A DNA stretch of 64,000 nucleotides from Streptomyces sp. NBC_00554 (GCF_041431135.1 NZ_CP107799.1:5828001-5892000); one strand, 5' to 3'; counted from the first letter of the stretch, positions 42,471 through 50,399 are shown. A program made the numbers and translations. Notes: generated by a model not told the origin, from the letters alone.

Positions 42471-42928
42471 TGGGTCGTGTTCTCCCTAGTCGGTGGTACG
42501 GCCCGAAAGCGCCCCCCGGAGTTGCTGCTCCGGGGGGCGTGCCGTTGAAGTCGGTAACCCGGCTCCCCTCAACCCCGTCCGTACGAGCACCGCGTGTAGC
42601 GGGGTCCTGACGGGCGGGGGAGGCAACCAGCCGCAGCGCTCGCCGCTGCGGAAGTCAGTGGGACGCGAAGGGCGTTGCCGTCGTGCTGGTCAGGCGCGAT
42701 GACGCCGGGCGATGTCGTTGGTGCATCGGCGTCTCCTCTCTGTCGCTGGGTGCATGTGGTGTTGCACTGCAAGGGGGACCAAGTCCCCACTCTCCGGCCG
42801 TTGCTCGCGGTCGCCGGGCCACCTCGCCAGTCGGGCTAAAGCCCTGTTCATCTGGCCTTTAGCGGGATTGCAGCGTCCCCGCCCTCTGCGTGGGAGCACC
42901 CCACATAGGGCCCTCCCGTCGCCCCGCT

Positions 42929-42938
42929 GAACTAGTTC
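42929..42938. promoter_or_regulatory. AICE operator 1 (GAACTAGTTC)
   Basis: Perfect 10-bp palindrome, context TGAACTAGTTCTG. First of three similar sites upstream of the GntR gene. Confidence 0.6.
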
Positions 42939-42986
42939 TGCGGTGCGATGTGACGATTAAGGCACGCTCCGGAGTGGGTGTCAATA

Positions 42987-42996
42987 GAACTAGTTC
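42987..42996. promoter_or_regulatory. AICE operator 2 (GAACTAGTTC)
   Basis: Second perfect copy, 58 bp from the first, context TAGAACTAGTTCAG. It lies where it could block the GntR promoter. Confidence 0.6.
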
Positions 42997-43050
42997 AGAG
43001 CCACTGGGATTCGCTTGCGAGTCGCGAAACCGATCCCGGGTACCCTTCTA

Positions 43051-43060
43051 GGACTAGTTC
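43051..43060. promoter_or_regulatory. AICE operator 3 (GGACTAGTTC)
   Basis: Third copy with one mismatch, 64 bp from the second and 44 bp before the GntR start, context TAGGACTAGTTCTG. Confidence 0.55.
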
Positions 43061-43104
43061 TGTAAGACTGGGGGCGCGTGAGTCACACATCGAGGGAGTC
43101 AGGC

Positions 43105-43881
43105 GTGGAGGAGACCAAGGTTCCGAAGGTTCAGCGGCTCGCCGCAGAGCTTCGGGCGAAGATCCGGCAGGGGGTGTACCCCCCGGGTTCCGCGCTGCCC
43201 AAGGTCCGGGAACTCCAGGAAGCCGAAGGCGTCGCCTACCAGACCGTGCGCGATGTGTACCGGGTGCTGGAAGATGAGGGCCTGATCATTTCCCGCAGGG
43301 GTGAGGGCACCTTTGTCTCTCCGATCCTCGGGAAGATCCACCGCGACGGGACGGGCCGGTACATCAAGTCGGCTCGGGAAGAGGCCGGCGCCCGAGGCGC
43401 GTTCGCCGCGGAAATCGCCAGGCTCGGGATGACCTCGACTTCGACAACCGTGATCAGCCGGGAGCGGCCACCGAAACAGGTCGCTCAGATCCTCGGCGTC
43501 CATCACGCTGCGAAGGCACTCGTCAGGGCACGGGTCATGCGGGCGGATGCCACCGTGGTTCAGGTGGCGACCTCGTATTTCCCCGGCGACGTGGCGTTCG
43601 GTACGCAGTTGGAGCAACAGGACACCGGAGACGGTGGTAGTAAGTCGCGCCTCGCTGAACTCGGCTACCAGCAGACCCGGATCCGGGAGTCCATCGACGT
43701 ACGGCCTCCGAGCAAGGCTGAAGCCGAGTCGCTTGGCGTTTCAGCCGACAGGTTGGTCTACGAGGTCACCCATGTTGGCCTGACCGACACCGACAGGGCC
43801 GTGGAAGTCTGCGTGCACGTTATGCCCATCACTCTCTGGTCACTCAGCTATGAGTGGCCCATCGACCAACCCACCGTCTGA
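43105..43881 (+). CDS. GntR-family repressor with UTRA domain (KorSA/Pra type)
   Basis: The protein has 258 residues. An N-terminal winged helix (PKVQRLAAELRAKIRQGVYP, then LQEAEGVAYQTVRDVYRVL) precedes a C-terminal UTRA ligand domain (AKALVRARVMRADATVVQVA, RLVYEVTHVGLTD). AICE GntR proteins hold transfer and replication genes silent. GTG 43105 was chosen for GAGGGAG 6 bases upstream; GTG 43078 is an alternative. Three palindromic sites in its own promoter region suggest autoregulation and control of the divergent transfer operon. Confidence 0.9.
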   Translation: MEETKVPKVQRLAAELRAKIRQGVYPPGSALPKVRELQEAEGVAYQTVRDVYRVLEDEGLIISRRGEGTFVSPILGKIHRDGTGRYIKSAREEAGARGAFAAEIARLGMTSTSTTVISRERPPKQVAQILGVHHAAKALVRARVMRADATVVQVATSYFPGDVAFGTQLEQQDTGDGGSKSRLAELGYQQTRIRESIDVRPPSKAEAESLGVSADRLVYEVTHVGLTDTDRAVEVCVHVMPITLWSLSYEWPIDQPTV

Positions 43882-43895
43882 GAGGAAAGACCTCA

Positions 43896-44444
43896 GTGAG
43901 CAGCAATACCGCCATCGTCCGCGACGCCACGGAGCGCTACCGCACCGCTCGCCGGGAGGCCGGCGAAAGTCGCGGTGCCTTCGAGACCGAGATCAAGCGA
44001 CTCGGTGGCACGCCCCGTGTGGAAACCGCGATCCGTCGCGACACCGCGCCCTCTCACGTCGCTGAGCTCCTCGGCATCGCGACCGCTGATCAGACCGTGA
44101 TCCGTGCCAGGCACATGTACGACGGTGAGCGCCTGGTCCAGCTTGCCGACTCGTACGTCCCCGTGGACGTGGCAGAAGCCGCAGGCGTCGAAAGTCCCGA
44201 CCCCGGGCTTGGCGGCATTATCAGCCGGATGCGTGACGCGGGATACGAGCAGACCGAGGCGATCGAGGAGGTCGCGCTGTACGCGGCTACCTCCGTCGAA
44301 GCGGAGGCGTTCGGGGTCGAGGTCGGCAGCAACCTCCTTCAGATCACGCACACCGGTTACACGAAGACCGGTCGCGCCGTCGAGGTCACCGTGCACCGCC
44401 CTGGCCCCGGTTGGGTCCTGCGCTACAGCCCGCCCATCAGCTGA
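43896..44444 (+). CDS. UTRA-only paralogue of the GntR repressor
   Basis: This 182-residue protein has no DNA-binding domain but aligns with the C-terminal two-thirds of the preceding repressor: ARREAGESRGAFETEIKRLG versus AREEAGARGAFAAEIARLG, VIRARHMYDGERLVQLADSY, and AVEVTVHR. It is cotranscribed with it (14-bp gap, GAGGAAAG ribosome site). It may sense a ligand alone, or dimerise with the repressor and modulate it. It ends at a strong terminator whose region is duplicated beyond the pentapeptide gene. Confidence 0.82.
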   Translation: MSSNTAIVRDATERYRTARREAGESRGAFETEIKRLGGTPRVETAIRRDTAPSHVAELLGIATADQTVIRARHMYDGERLVQLADSYVPVDVAEAAGVESPDPGLGGIISRMRDAGYEQTEAIEEVALYAATSVEAEAFGVEVGSNLLQITHTGYTKTGRAVEVTVHRPGPGWVLRYSPPIS

Positions 44445-44490
44445 TCCACACGCATGGCGACGGCCCGCACTGAGCAGTGCGGGCCGTCGC
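44417..44490. repeat. left copy of a 74-bp direct repeat (UTRA gene end plus terminator)
   Basis: Covers the last codons of the UTRA gene and its terminator. The same sequence, with three substitutions before the stem, one in the coding part and a changed loop, recurs at 46594-46667 after the pentapeptide gene. Confidence 0.85.
44457..44490 (+). terminator. terminator of the GntR-UTRA operon
   Basis: Perfect 15-bp stem (GCGACGGCCCGCACT and its complement) over GAGC, directly after the UTRA stop codon. Confidence 0.85.
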
Positions 44491-44541
44491 TGTTCCTGCC
44501 CTCGGACAAAATTCGAGTGTTGCCTGACCATCAGAAATAGA

Positions 44542-46533
44542 TCATTTTCGTTTGATACGTCCCCTGATGGCCAAAATGGAAAGGCCCAAAAAAATGGGCT
44601 CCGTGAAGCGGGAAGTCATTTCGATCCAAACGCCAGCGGATGTCAGACCCTGGCCGCTGGACCGAAAAATAACGGAATTGATAACGATCCGCCCCGACCT
44701 TTCTAGTCGGCTTAGTGTCCACCGCTTATCAAACGGAATGGTCAGATTTTGCTTGGGTACTTCGATTACTAGCGTTGTTTCCTTTCCGGGAGCGGACGCG
44801 ATTCCAGTGGCTGTCTGTTTTGCTGCCTGATTGGGTAGGCCCCATCCCATCATCAAGACAATAGTTACTGCCATTGAGGCGGCAAGCCAGCCGATTGCGC
44901 GAGATGCCCGAAGACCGAATCCGGAGAGTGCCCAGTAAGCATGCAGGAGGCCCCGCTCGCTGCGGCTAGCATGCTCATCACGCCTTCGCATCTCCATTTC
45001 TCCGTAGTAGAAATCGGCTGCGCCTGGTTCATTCAGGCCGTCTTCAAATGTCTTACGGAGTTGGCGATATGTTGCTGCGATATTCTGAATGCTGGGAGTC
45101 TGGGTCGGAACTTCACGACTTACTTCCCATCCTTTTTTATTCAAGAGTTTAACTGGACGCTGTGACCGCCACAAGACTTCATCGCTAAGCGTTTTACGCT
45201 GCGTCCACCAGCGGAAAGGAACTGTGGAGACCCCCCACTTTATGCCAGTTGGTGGAGTGGCGAAGCGGCAGTCTCCTTCCAAGGTGATCTGATCCAAGTG
45301 ATATGCCCCAGCAAAAGAACACTTGGCTAGGTCTACGTCGCTGAGCACCAGCAATTTTGCGTCCACCCCGGCGAGCCGAGTTACTTTACTCAAGGGGTCC
45401 AGGTCTCCCAGCTCGGGATCAGGAACCGTGAGATCGCCCACGGTGAACTCGCTATGATAAGAGGAGATTGTCAAAGGAGAGCTAAGATGCACGTCCGTGA
45501 GGTCAACTGTGGAAAATCGGACACTAAATGCCGCTGCTGCTGAGAACGTTGCACGGGACAGGCCAAGATTTTTTGAACTCACCTCAAAACGAACCGAACG
45601 ATCGAAGCTTGCGTAACCTAGATTCACGTCCTTCGCGCTGAGCGGTCCATGGAGCAGGTCAGAAAATTGGCTGGACTTGAAACTTATCGATCCCTTGCAG
45701 ACTGCTCCGCTGAAATAAACCTCGCTTTCAAATTTGACCTTGGTAAACCCTGTCATTTTGCCGAACTGTGCCCCGGCGAATACTGCGGGGCCTCGCGACC
45801 CAAATTCGCTACCTGTGAAAAGGCATCCCTCGGGGAAGCTGCTGTATCTGAAATTTGCCCCATACGGAAACTTTACGTTTTCGAAGTTAGCCAGACCTCC
45901 AAATTCTGCTCGGCGAAAGGTCGGAAGACCTAGGAAGGTTGCTCTGGAGAATCGCACCATTTGGAACTGTGTACGTTCGAAACTACCGTTTTCTAGCTCA
46001 GAGTTTTCGAAGCTGGTGATGTCTTCGAAGGTGCAATCCTGGAAATTTACGGACGGGCGTCTTTGCAGTGAGCTAAAATCCGCCCCGCCTTTGAATTGGG
46101 CCCGGGACAGGTCGGCCCTTCCGAGTGAGGAAAGTTGGAATGTTACCGGTGCGTGGAATGTCGCTCCCAGGAAGCAGGCAGACTCATGGAAAATACTCCG
46201 CCCGAAGTCTGCGGCATCAAATGATGCGCCATCAAACCAGCATGCACCTTGAAACTTGAAGTCGCTGAAATCGATCGGCGCTAGGAACTGGCAATCCGTG
46301 AAGAGGGAAATTCCGAAGGCTGTGCACCGCGCGATTGCTTTCTGCAGTTTTTGCGTGAGTGCAGCGTTGAACGTCACCCCTCGGAAGTCGACGCTCTCTC
46401 CGACAGCGATCCCATCCAGGAGGCCGGATTGCTCGTTCCCCGCCAGATGAGCGATGCATCGGTCGTTGGGCGAGACTTGCACGCCAGAACAGAGCGGATC
46501 GGCTTGGCAGGTCGCCCACGTAGGTTCACCCAT
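44542..46533 (-). CDS. pentapeptide-repeat membrane protein (AICE cargo)
   Basis: The protein has 663 residues. The N-terminus has a Cys/His cluster (CQADPLCS...CIAHL). Residues of about 80-380 are pentapeptide-like repeats with Phe at the centre (ADFGRSIF, ADLSRAQF, ANFENVKF), expected to form a right-handed beta helix. A linker with FYYGEMEMRRRDEH precedes two membrane helices (IGWLAASMAVTIVLMMGWGL and a C-terminal one). The gene is distinctly lower in GC than everything around it and is bracketed by 74-bp direct repeats. Defence, channel or toxin roles are possible; none is shown. Confidence 0.8.
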   Translation of the reverse strand: MGEPTWATCQADPLCSGVQVSPNDRCIAHLAGNEQSGLLDGIAVGESVDFRGVTFNAALTQKLQKAIARCTAFGISLFTDCQFLAPIDFSDFKFQGACWFDGASFDAADFGRSIFHESACFLGATFHAPVTFQLSSLGRADLSRAQFKGGADFSSLQRRPSVNFQDCTFEDITSFENSELENGSFERTQFQMVRFSRATFLGLPTFRRAEFGGLANFENVKFPYGANFRYSSFPEGCLFTGSEFGSRGPAVFAGAQFGKMTGFTKVKFESEVYFSGAVCKGSISFKSSQFSDLLHGPLSAKDVNLGYASFDRSVRFEVSSKNLGLSRATFSAAAAFSVRFSTVDLTDVHLSSPLTISSYHSEFTVGDLTVPDPELGDLDPLSKVTRLAGVDAKLLVLSDVDLAKCSFAGAYHLDQITLEGDCRFATPPTGIKWGVSTVPFRWWTQRKTLSDEVLWRSQRPVKLLNKKGWEVSREVPTQTPSIQNIAATYRQLRKTFEDGLNEPGAADFYYGEMEMRRRDEHASRSERGLLHAYWALSGFGLRASRAIGWLAASMAVTIVLMMGWGLPNQAAKQTATGIASAPGKETTLVIEVPKQNLTIPFDKRWTLSRLERSGRIVINSVIFRSSGQGLTSAGVWIEMTSRFTEPIFLGLSILAIRGRIKRK

Positions 46534-46593
46534 GCCCCTCGTTCTACCGACCTTGCGCCTATCTCGGAGGCTTTATGTGCAAGTCGGAACGCA

Positions 46594-46667
46594 CCTGCGC
46601 TACAGCCCGTCCATCAGCTGATCCGCACGTACGGCGACGGCCCGCACTTTCCAGTGCGGGCCGTCGC
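46594..46667. repeat. right copy of the 74-bp direct repeat
   Basis: Second copy of the UTRA gene end (encoding LRYSPSIS and stop) and terminator stem, loop TTCC instead of GAGC. It lies between the pentapeptide gene start and attR. The remaining bases to 46825 hold no gene and probably include integrase arm sites. Confidence 0.85.
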
Positions 46668-46825
46668 CGTTTCCGCTCTCGCCGGCCCCTGCATCGCAGC
46701 AGGTCACGTGCCTACTGCTGGGCCGTCTGCGGGCCGTCCGAGGGTGGCCAACGACAACCACTGATGACCAATGACGACCGCGATCCTGCGGTGGCTCTCA
46801 TCCCGCAGTAAAGCCGTCAGCCCAG

Positions 46826-48565
46826 CTAGACCCAGGTGTCCAGCCACATCCGCGACCGCCACTGGTCGATGGGGATCGCCTGCCCTGTGTAGATCGGCCA
46901 GAAATAGATGAAGTTCCAGGCGATCAGTAGGACCAGGACGCCCGCTGCTGTGGCGCCGATGACGCGGCGGCGTTCTGTGGAGCCCGGTGGGCCGATGATC
47001 GCGCCGAGCAGCATGGCGACGGCCAGGCAGAGGAAGGGTACGAAGACGACGGCGTAGAAGAAGAAGATCGTGCGCTCCTGGTACATGAACCAGGGGAGGT
47101 AGCCGGCCGCGATGCCGCAGGCGATCGCGCCCGCGCGCCAGTCGCGTCGGAAGGCCCAGCGCCACAGGACGTAGAGGATCGCGAAGCAGGCCGTCCACCA
47201 CAGGAGCGGGGTGCCCAGGGCCAGCACCTCGCGGGCGCACTTCTCGGCCGCGTCCGTGGGGCAGCCGTCGGTGCCGGGGGCCGGGGACTCGTAGAAGTAG
47301 GAGACCGGACGGCCCAGGACGATCCAGCTCCACGGGTTCGACTGGTAGGTGTGCGGGGACGAGAGGCCGACGTGGAACTCGTACACCTCGTGCTCGTAGT
47401 GCCACAGGCTGCGCAGCCAGTCGGGGAGGAAGGTCCAGCTGCCGCCCTTGCCCTCGGTCGCCGCCCAGTTGCGGAAGTAGCCGCCGGTTCCGTCGGACGG
47501 GGAGAGGATCCAGCCGGTCCAGGAGATCAGGTAGGTGGCGATCGCGACCGGGACCGTGGCCAGGAACGTGATGCCCGTGTCGTGCTTGAGGGCCGCCGCG
47601 TACGGGTGACGGGCGCCGGCGACGCGGCGCGAGGCGGCGTCCCAGAGGACGGCCATCAGGCAGAACGCGGCGAGGACGTAGAGGGCGTTCCACTTGGTGC
47701 CGAGGGCCAGGCCCAGCATGAGGCCGGCTCCCCAGCGCCAGGGGCGCCAGCCGAGGCGGGTGGTCTCGGCGGTGTGCGCGTCGGGGCGTACGAGGCCGTC
47801 CGCGTCCGGCGGGAGTGCCGCCGCCAGTTTCGCGCGGGCCTTGTCGCGGTCGACGACCAGGCAGCCGAACGCGGCCAGGATGAAGAACATGAGCACGCCG
47901 TCGAGCAGCGAGGTGCGGCTCATCACGAAGTGCAGGCCGTCGACCGCCATCAGCGCGCCCGCCAGGCAGCCGAGGAAGGTCGAGCGGAACAGGCGGCGCC
48001 CGATGCGGCACAGCAGCAGCACCGACAGCGTGCCGAGCACCGCCGTCATGAAGCGCCAGCCGAAGGGGTTGAAGCCGAACATCCACTCGCCGAGCCCGAT
48101 GACGTACTTGCCGACCGGCGGGTGCACGACATAGGCGGCGTCGGTGGGGATCCGGATGTTGCCGTTGCCCTGGAGGATCAGGTCGTTGGCGTCCTTGGCC
48201 CAGTTGACCTCGTAGCCGCGGTTGAACAGCGCCCAGGCGTCCTTGGCGTAGTACGTCTCGTCGAATATCACCGCCTTGGGGCTGCCCAGGTTCCAGAACC
48301 GCATCAGCCCGGCGAGCAGCGTCACCAGGAGCGGGCCGCCCCACCCCGACCAGCGCGTGACGCGCTCGGCCAGCTCGTGGCGCAGCCCGAGCGTGGCCCA
48401 GATGCGCGGGCTGGGCTCGGCGTACGGAGGCACCAGCCTGTCGCGTACGTCGATGGGCGGCCTCGCCGTGTATCCGAAGCGGCGCAGCCGCTGCTGCCAC
48501 GACGGCCGCTGGTCTTCGGCGGCCTGGCCCTGCCGGGTGTCCGTGGAGGACGCGGTACTGGTCAC
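46826..48565 (-). CDS. pmt: protein O-mannosyltransferase (PMT family, GT39)
   Basis: The protein has 579 residues with about 11 membrane segments. The catalytic Asp-Glu pair is in VIFDETYYAKDAW after the first helix, and VVHPPVGKY and HYEHEVYEFH are typical PMT loops. It moves mannose from polyprenyl-phosphate mannose to exported proteins; Pmt of S. coelicolor is known to be needed for phiC31 infection. The last 29 codons coincide with attR, so the C-terminus in use is at least partly element-supplied. It is divergent from rsmI. Confidence 0.93.
   Translation of the reverse strand: MTSTASSTDTRQGQAAEDQRPSWQQRLRRFGYTARPPIDVRDRLVPPYAEPSPRIWATLGLRHELAERVTRWSGWGGPLLVTLLAGLMRFWNLGSPKAVIFDETYYAKDAWALFNRGYEVNWAKDANDLILQGNGNIRIPTDAAYVVHPPVGKYVIGLGEWMFGFNPFGWRFMTAVLGTLSVLLLCRIGRRLFRSTFLGCLAGALMAVDGLHFVMSRTSLLDGVLMFFILAAFGCLVVDRDKARAKLAAALPPDADGLVRPDAHTAETTRLGWRPWRWGAGLMLGLALGTKWNALYVLAAFCLMAVLWDAASRRVAGARHPYAAALKHDTGITFLATVPVAIATYLISWTGWILSPSDGTGGYFRNWAATEGKGGSWTFLPDWLRSLWHYEHEVYEFHVGLSSPHTYQSNPWSWIVLGRPVSYFYESPAPGTDGCPTDAAEKCAREVLALGTPLLWWTACFAILYVLWRWAFRRDWRAGAIACGIAAGYLPWFMYQERTIFFFYAVVFVPFLCLAVAMLLGAIIGPPGSTERRRVIGATAAGVLVLLIAWNFIYFWPIYTGQAIPIDQWRSRMWLDTWV
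46829..46914 (-). other. attR: pmt 3' end at the right edge of the AICE
   Basis: Direct repeat of 33471-33556 (78/86 identical). Here it forms the end of the intact pmt gene and supplies its last residues. The identical 20-bp core is 46895-46914. Differences from attL lie between the core and the stop and give IYTGQ and DQWRS in place of LYTGQ and DSWRS. Confidence 0.85.
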
Positions 48566-48660
48566 CGCGCCATCGTAGGGAACCCTTCTGTGGGAGTCCC
48601 GCGCCCGGGCCCTTCCGTCCGGATGAGGTTGTCCCGGCGGGGCCCTGCGAGGATGGGGCC

Positions 48661-49518
48661 GTGACAGGAATCCTTGTGTTGGCAGGCACCCCCATTGGCG
48701 ACATCTCGGACGCGCCGCCCCGGCTCGCCCAGGAACTGGCCGGGGCCGATGTCGTCGCCGCCGAGGACACCCGGCGGCTGCGGCGGCTCACTCAGTCGCT
48801 GGGCGTGCAGGTCGGCGGGCGCGTCGTCTCGTACTTCGAGGGGAACGAGGCGGCCCGGACGCCCGAGCTGGTCGAGGCGCTGGTGGGCGGGGCGCGGGTG
48901 GTGCTGGTGACCGACGCCGGGATGCCGTCCGTGTCGGACCCCGGGTACCGGCTGGTCGCCGCCGCCGTCGAGAAGGACATCAAGGTCACCGCCGTACCCG
49001 GCCCGTCCGCGGTGCTCACCGCGCTCGCGATGTCCGGGCTGCCCGTCGACCGCTTCTGTTTCGAGGGCTTCCTGCCCCGTAAGGCGGGCGAGCGGCTGTC
49101 CCGGCTGCGCGAAGTCGCCGACGAGCGTCGCACGCTGGTCTATTTCGAGGCACCGCACCGCCTCGACGACACCCTCGCCGCGATGGCCGAGGCCTTCGGC
49201 GCCGGGCGCCGCGCCGCCGTCTGCCGCGAGCTGACGAAGACGTACGAGGAGGTCAAGCGCGGCCCGCTGGCCGAGCTGGCCGCCTGGGCCGCCGAGGGCG
49301 TACGCGGTGAGATCACGGTCGTCGTCGAGGGTGCCCCCGAGAAGGCCGAGCAGCTGGACGCCGCCGAGCTGGTGCGCCGGGTCCAGGTGCGCGAGGACGC
49401 GGGGGAGCGGCGCAAGGAGGCGATCGCCGTGGTGGCGGCGGAGGCGGGGCTCCCGAAGCGGGAGGTCTTCGACGCGGTGGTCGCGGCGAAGAACGCGGCC
49501 CGGACCGGCACCTCGTAG
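48661..49518 (+). CDS. rsmI: 16S rRNA (cytidine1402-2'-O)-methyltransferase RsmI
   Basis: The protein has 285 residues. It begins TGILVLAGTPIGDISD, the RsmI/tetrapyrrole-methylase-fold start, with AEDTRRLRRL, VVLVTDAGMPSVSDPGYR, VTAVPGPSAVLTAL and FEGFLPRK all present. It methylates the ribose of C1402 in the decoding centre using SAM. GTG start at 48661, divergent from pmt with a 95-bp shared promoter region. Its stop lies inside a six-fold 21-bp tandem repeat. Confidence 0.95.
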   Translation: MTGILVLAGTPIGDISDAPPRLAQELAGADVVAAEDTRRLRRLTQSLGVQVGGRVVSYFEGNEAARTPELVEALVGGARVVLVTDAGMPSVSDPGYRLVAAAVEKDIKVTAVPGPSAVLTALAMSGLPVDRFCFEGFLPRKAGERLSRLREVADERRTLVYFEAPHRLDDTLAAMAEAFGAGRRAAVCRELTKTYEEVKRGPLAELAAWAAEGVRGEITVVVEGAPEKAEQLDAAELVRRVQVREDAGERRKEAIAVVAAEAGLPKREVFDAVVAAKNAARTGTS

Positions 49519-49626
49519 GTCCGGACCGGCATCTCGTAGGTCCGGACCGGCATCTCGTAGGTCCGGACCGGCATCTCGTAGGTCCGGACCGGCATCTCGT
49601 AGGTCCGGACCGGCACCTCGTAGGTC
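49501..49626. repeat. 21-bp tandem repeat, six copies, over the rsmI stop
   Basis: Exactly six units of 21 bp (126 bp), each containing the palindrome GGTCCGGACC and TCTCGTAGG or CCTCGTAGG. The outer units have C where the inner ones have T. Because 21 is a multiple of three, each unit repeats the rsmI stop codon in frame, so array length does not change the protein. Confidence 0.92.
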
Positions 49627-49856
49627 CCGTGGGCACCATCGGAAACACCCCGGAAGCGCCCGCCCCGGAGGCCGCCATAAGCACGCTGTTGGTATTCCCC
49701 CATAAGCGGGCAAAGGGCTACCGTGGAAGGCAAAGCGCAGGCCCGCCACCAGGAGCGTTGTGGCAAGGAACGGCCAAGACGTCTCCAACAGTCGACAGGT
49801 CTCGTGCACTCGCGCCGGGAGAAGCGTCCACTGGGTAAAGGGACGCACCGTCCCTC

Positions 49857-49893
49857 CGCCTCCGCAAGCCGGAGGCGCTTGTCCAGCGGACAA
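49857..49893 (+). promoter_or_regulatory. two hairpins in the leader of the zinc-ribbon gene
   Basis: CGCCTCCG-CAAGC-CGGAGGCG (49857-49877) is followed by TTGTCC-AGC-GGACAA (49879-49893), which ends one base before the AAGGAG ribosome site. Folded, the second stem would lie next to or partly cover the ribosome site. Attenuation or a protein-binding leader is possible. Confidence 0.45.
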
Positions 49894-49903
49894 AGGAGCT
49901 GGC

Positions 49904-50341
49904 ATGAGTGAGATCGCAGGACAGACCGGTCCCCGCAGCGCCGCGGCCACCGCCGTCGTCAACGAGTCGTATTCGTTCGCCTGCATGCGCTGCGGGCACG
50001 GGTGGGAGCAGTCGTACGAGATAGAGCACCACCTCGACGTCGAGGGCAACGAGTTCGTGATGTACGTCGCGAACGGCCAGGTCGTGCCTTCGCCGCTGAG
50101 CCGGCCCACCTGCCTGAACTGCGACAACCATGTGGTGCGCATCATGCGCGCCGGTCAGGTGTCCTCCGTCCAGGACTCCATTCACCGCATGCAGCGAACC
50201 GAGCAGCGGCGCAAGCCCGAGGTGACGCACGACGAGGGCTTTGGGGAGCCCCAGTCGGAGCCGCGGTCGGCATCCAAAGAGCCGCACCACTGGCACCTCT
50301 CGGATCTGCTGCACCCGTTCGCGCACCGCAAGGCCGGATGA
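49904..50341 (+). CDS. zinc-ribbon protein of unknown function
   Basis: The protein has 145 residues. CMRCGHGW and CLNCDNH form a four-Cys zinc ribbon across about 55 residues. A charged C-terminal region rich in His, Pro and Glu follows (EPHHWHLSDLLHPFAHRK). ATG 49904 has AAGGAG 5 bases upstream. Its neighbours are rsmI and tatD on the same strand. No signal or membrane segment, so it is cytoplasmic. No known function. Confidence 0.82.
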   Translation: MSEIAGQTGPRSAAATAVVNESYSFACMRCGHGWEQSYEIEHHLDVEGNEFVMYVANGQVVPSPLSRPTCLNCDNHVVRIMRAGQVSSVQDSIHRMQRTEQRRKPEVTHDEGFGEPQSEPRSASKEPHHWHLSDLLHPFAHRKAG

Positions 50342-50399
50342 CCCGGCGAGAGTCCGGGCTCCGGTGAGGCAGGGCATGCCCCTTTCGTAGGATCGGGGC

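Larger units (their letters stand above)
42471..43104. other. divergent control region of the AICE
   Basis: A 634-bp region between the leftward transfer operon and the rightward GntR gene. It holds a 12-bp-stem hairpin at 42510-42539 (GCCCCCCGGAG/CTCCGGGGGGC core), a weaker GCTAAAG/CTTTAGC hairpin near 42836-42861, and three GAACTAGTTC-type operators at 42929-43060. A 23-codon frame with a good ribosome site (42655-42726, minus) is the only possible gene and is doubtful. Confidence 0.6.
33471..46914. mobile_element. AICE integrated at the 3' end of pmt
   Basis: A 13.4-kb element with the gene set of actinomycete integrative and conjugative elements: tyrosine integrase, Xis, replication proteins, FtsK-like TraB, a small transfer operon and a GntR-family control gene. 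Direct repeats of the pmt 3' end form both boundaries. It encodes no relaxase or type IV secretion genes, as expected for TraB-driven double-strand DNA transfer. It also carries a pentapeptide-repeat cargo gene. The element appears complete. Confidence 0.85.

Noticed and set aside
42655..42726. 23-residue minus-strand frame with GAGAGGAG upstream in the AICE control region
   Set aside because: Good ribosome site but very short, no conservation information, and composition not distinctive.
49140..49766. Minus-strand frame encoding TYEMPVR repeats
   Set aside because: It is simply the complement of the 21-bp tandem array and rsmI.
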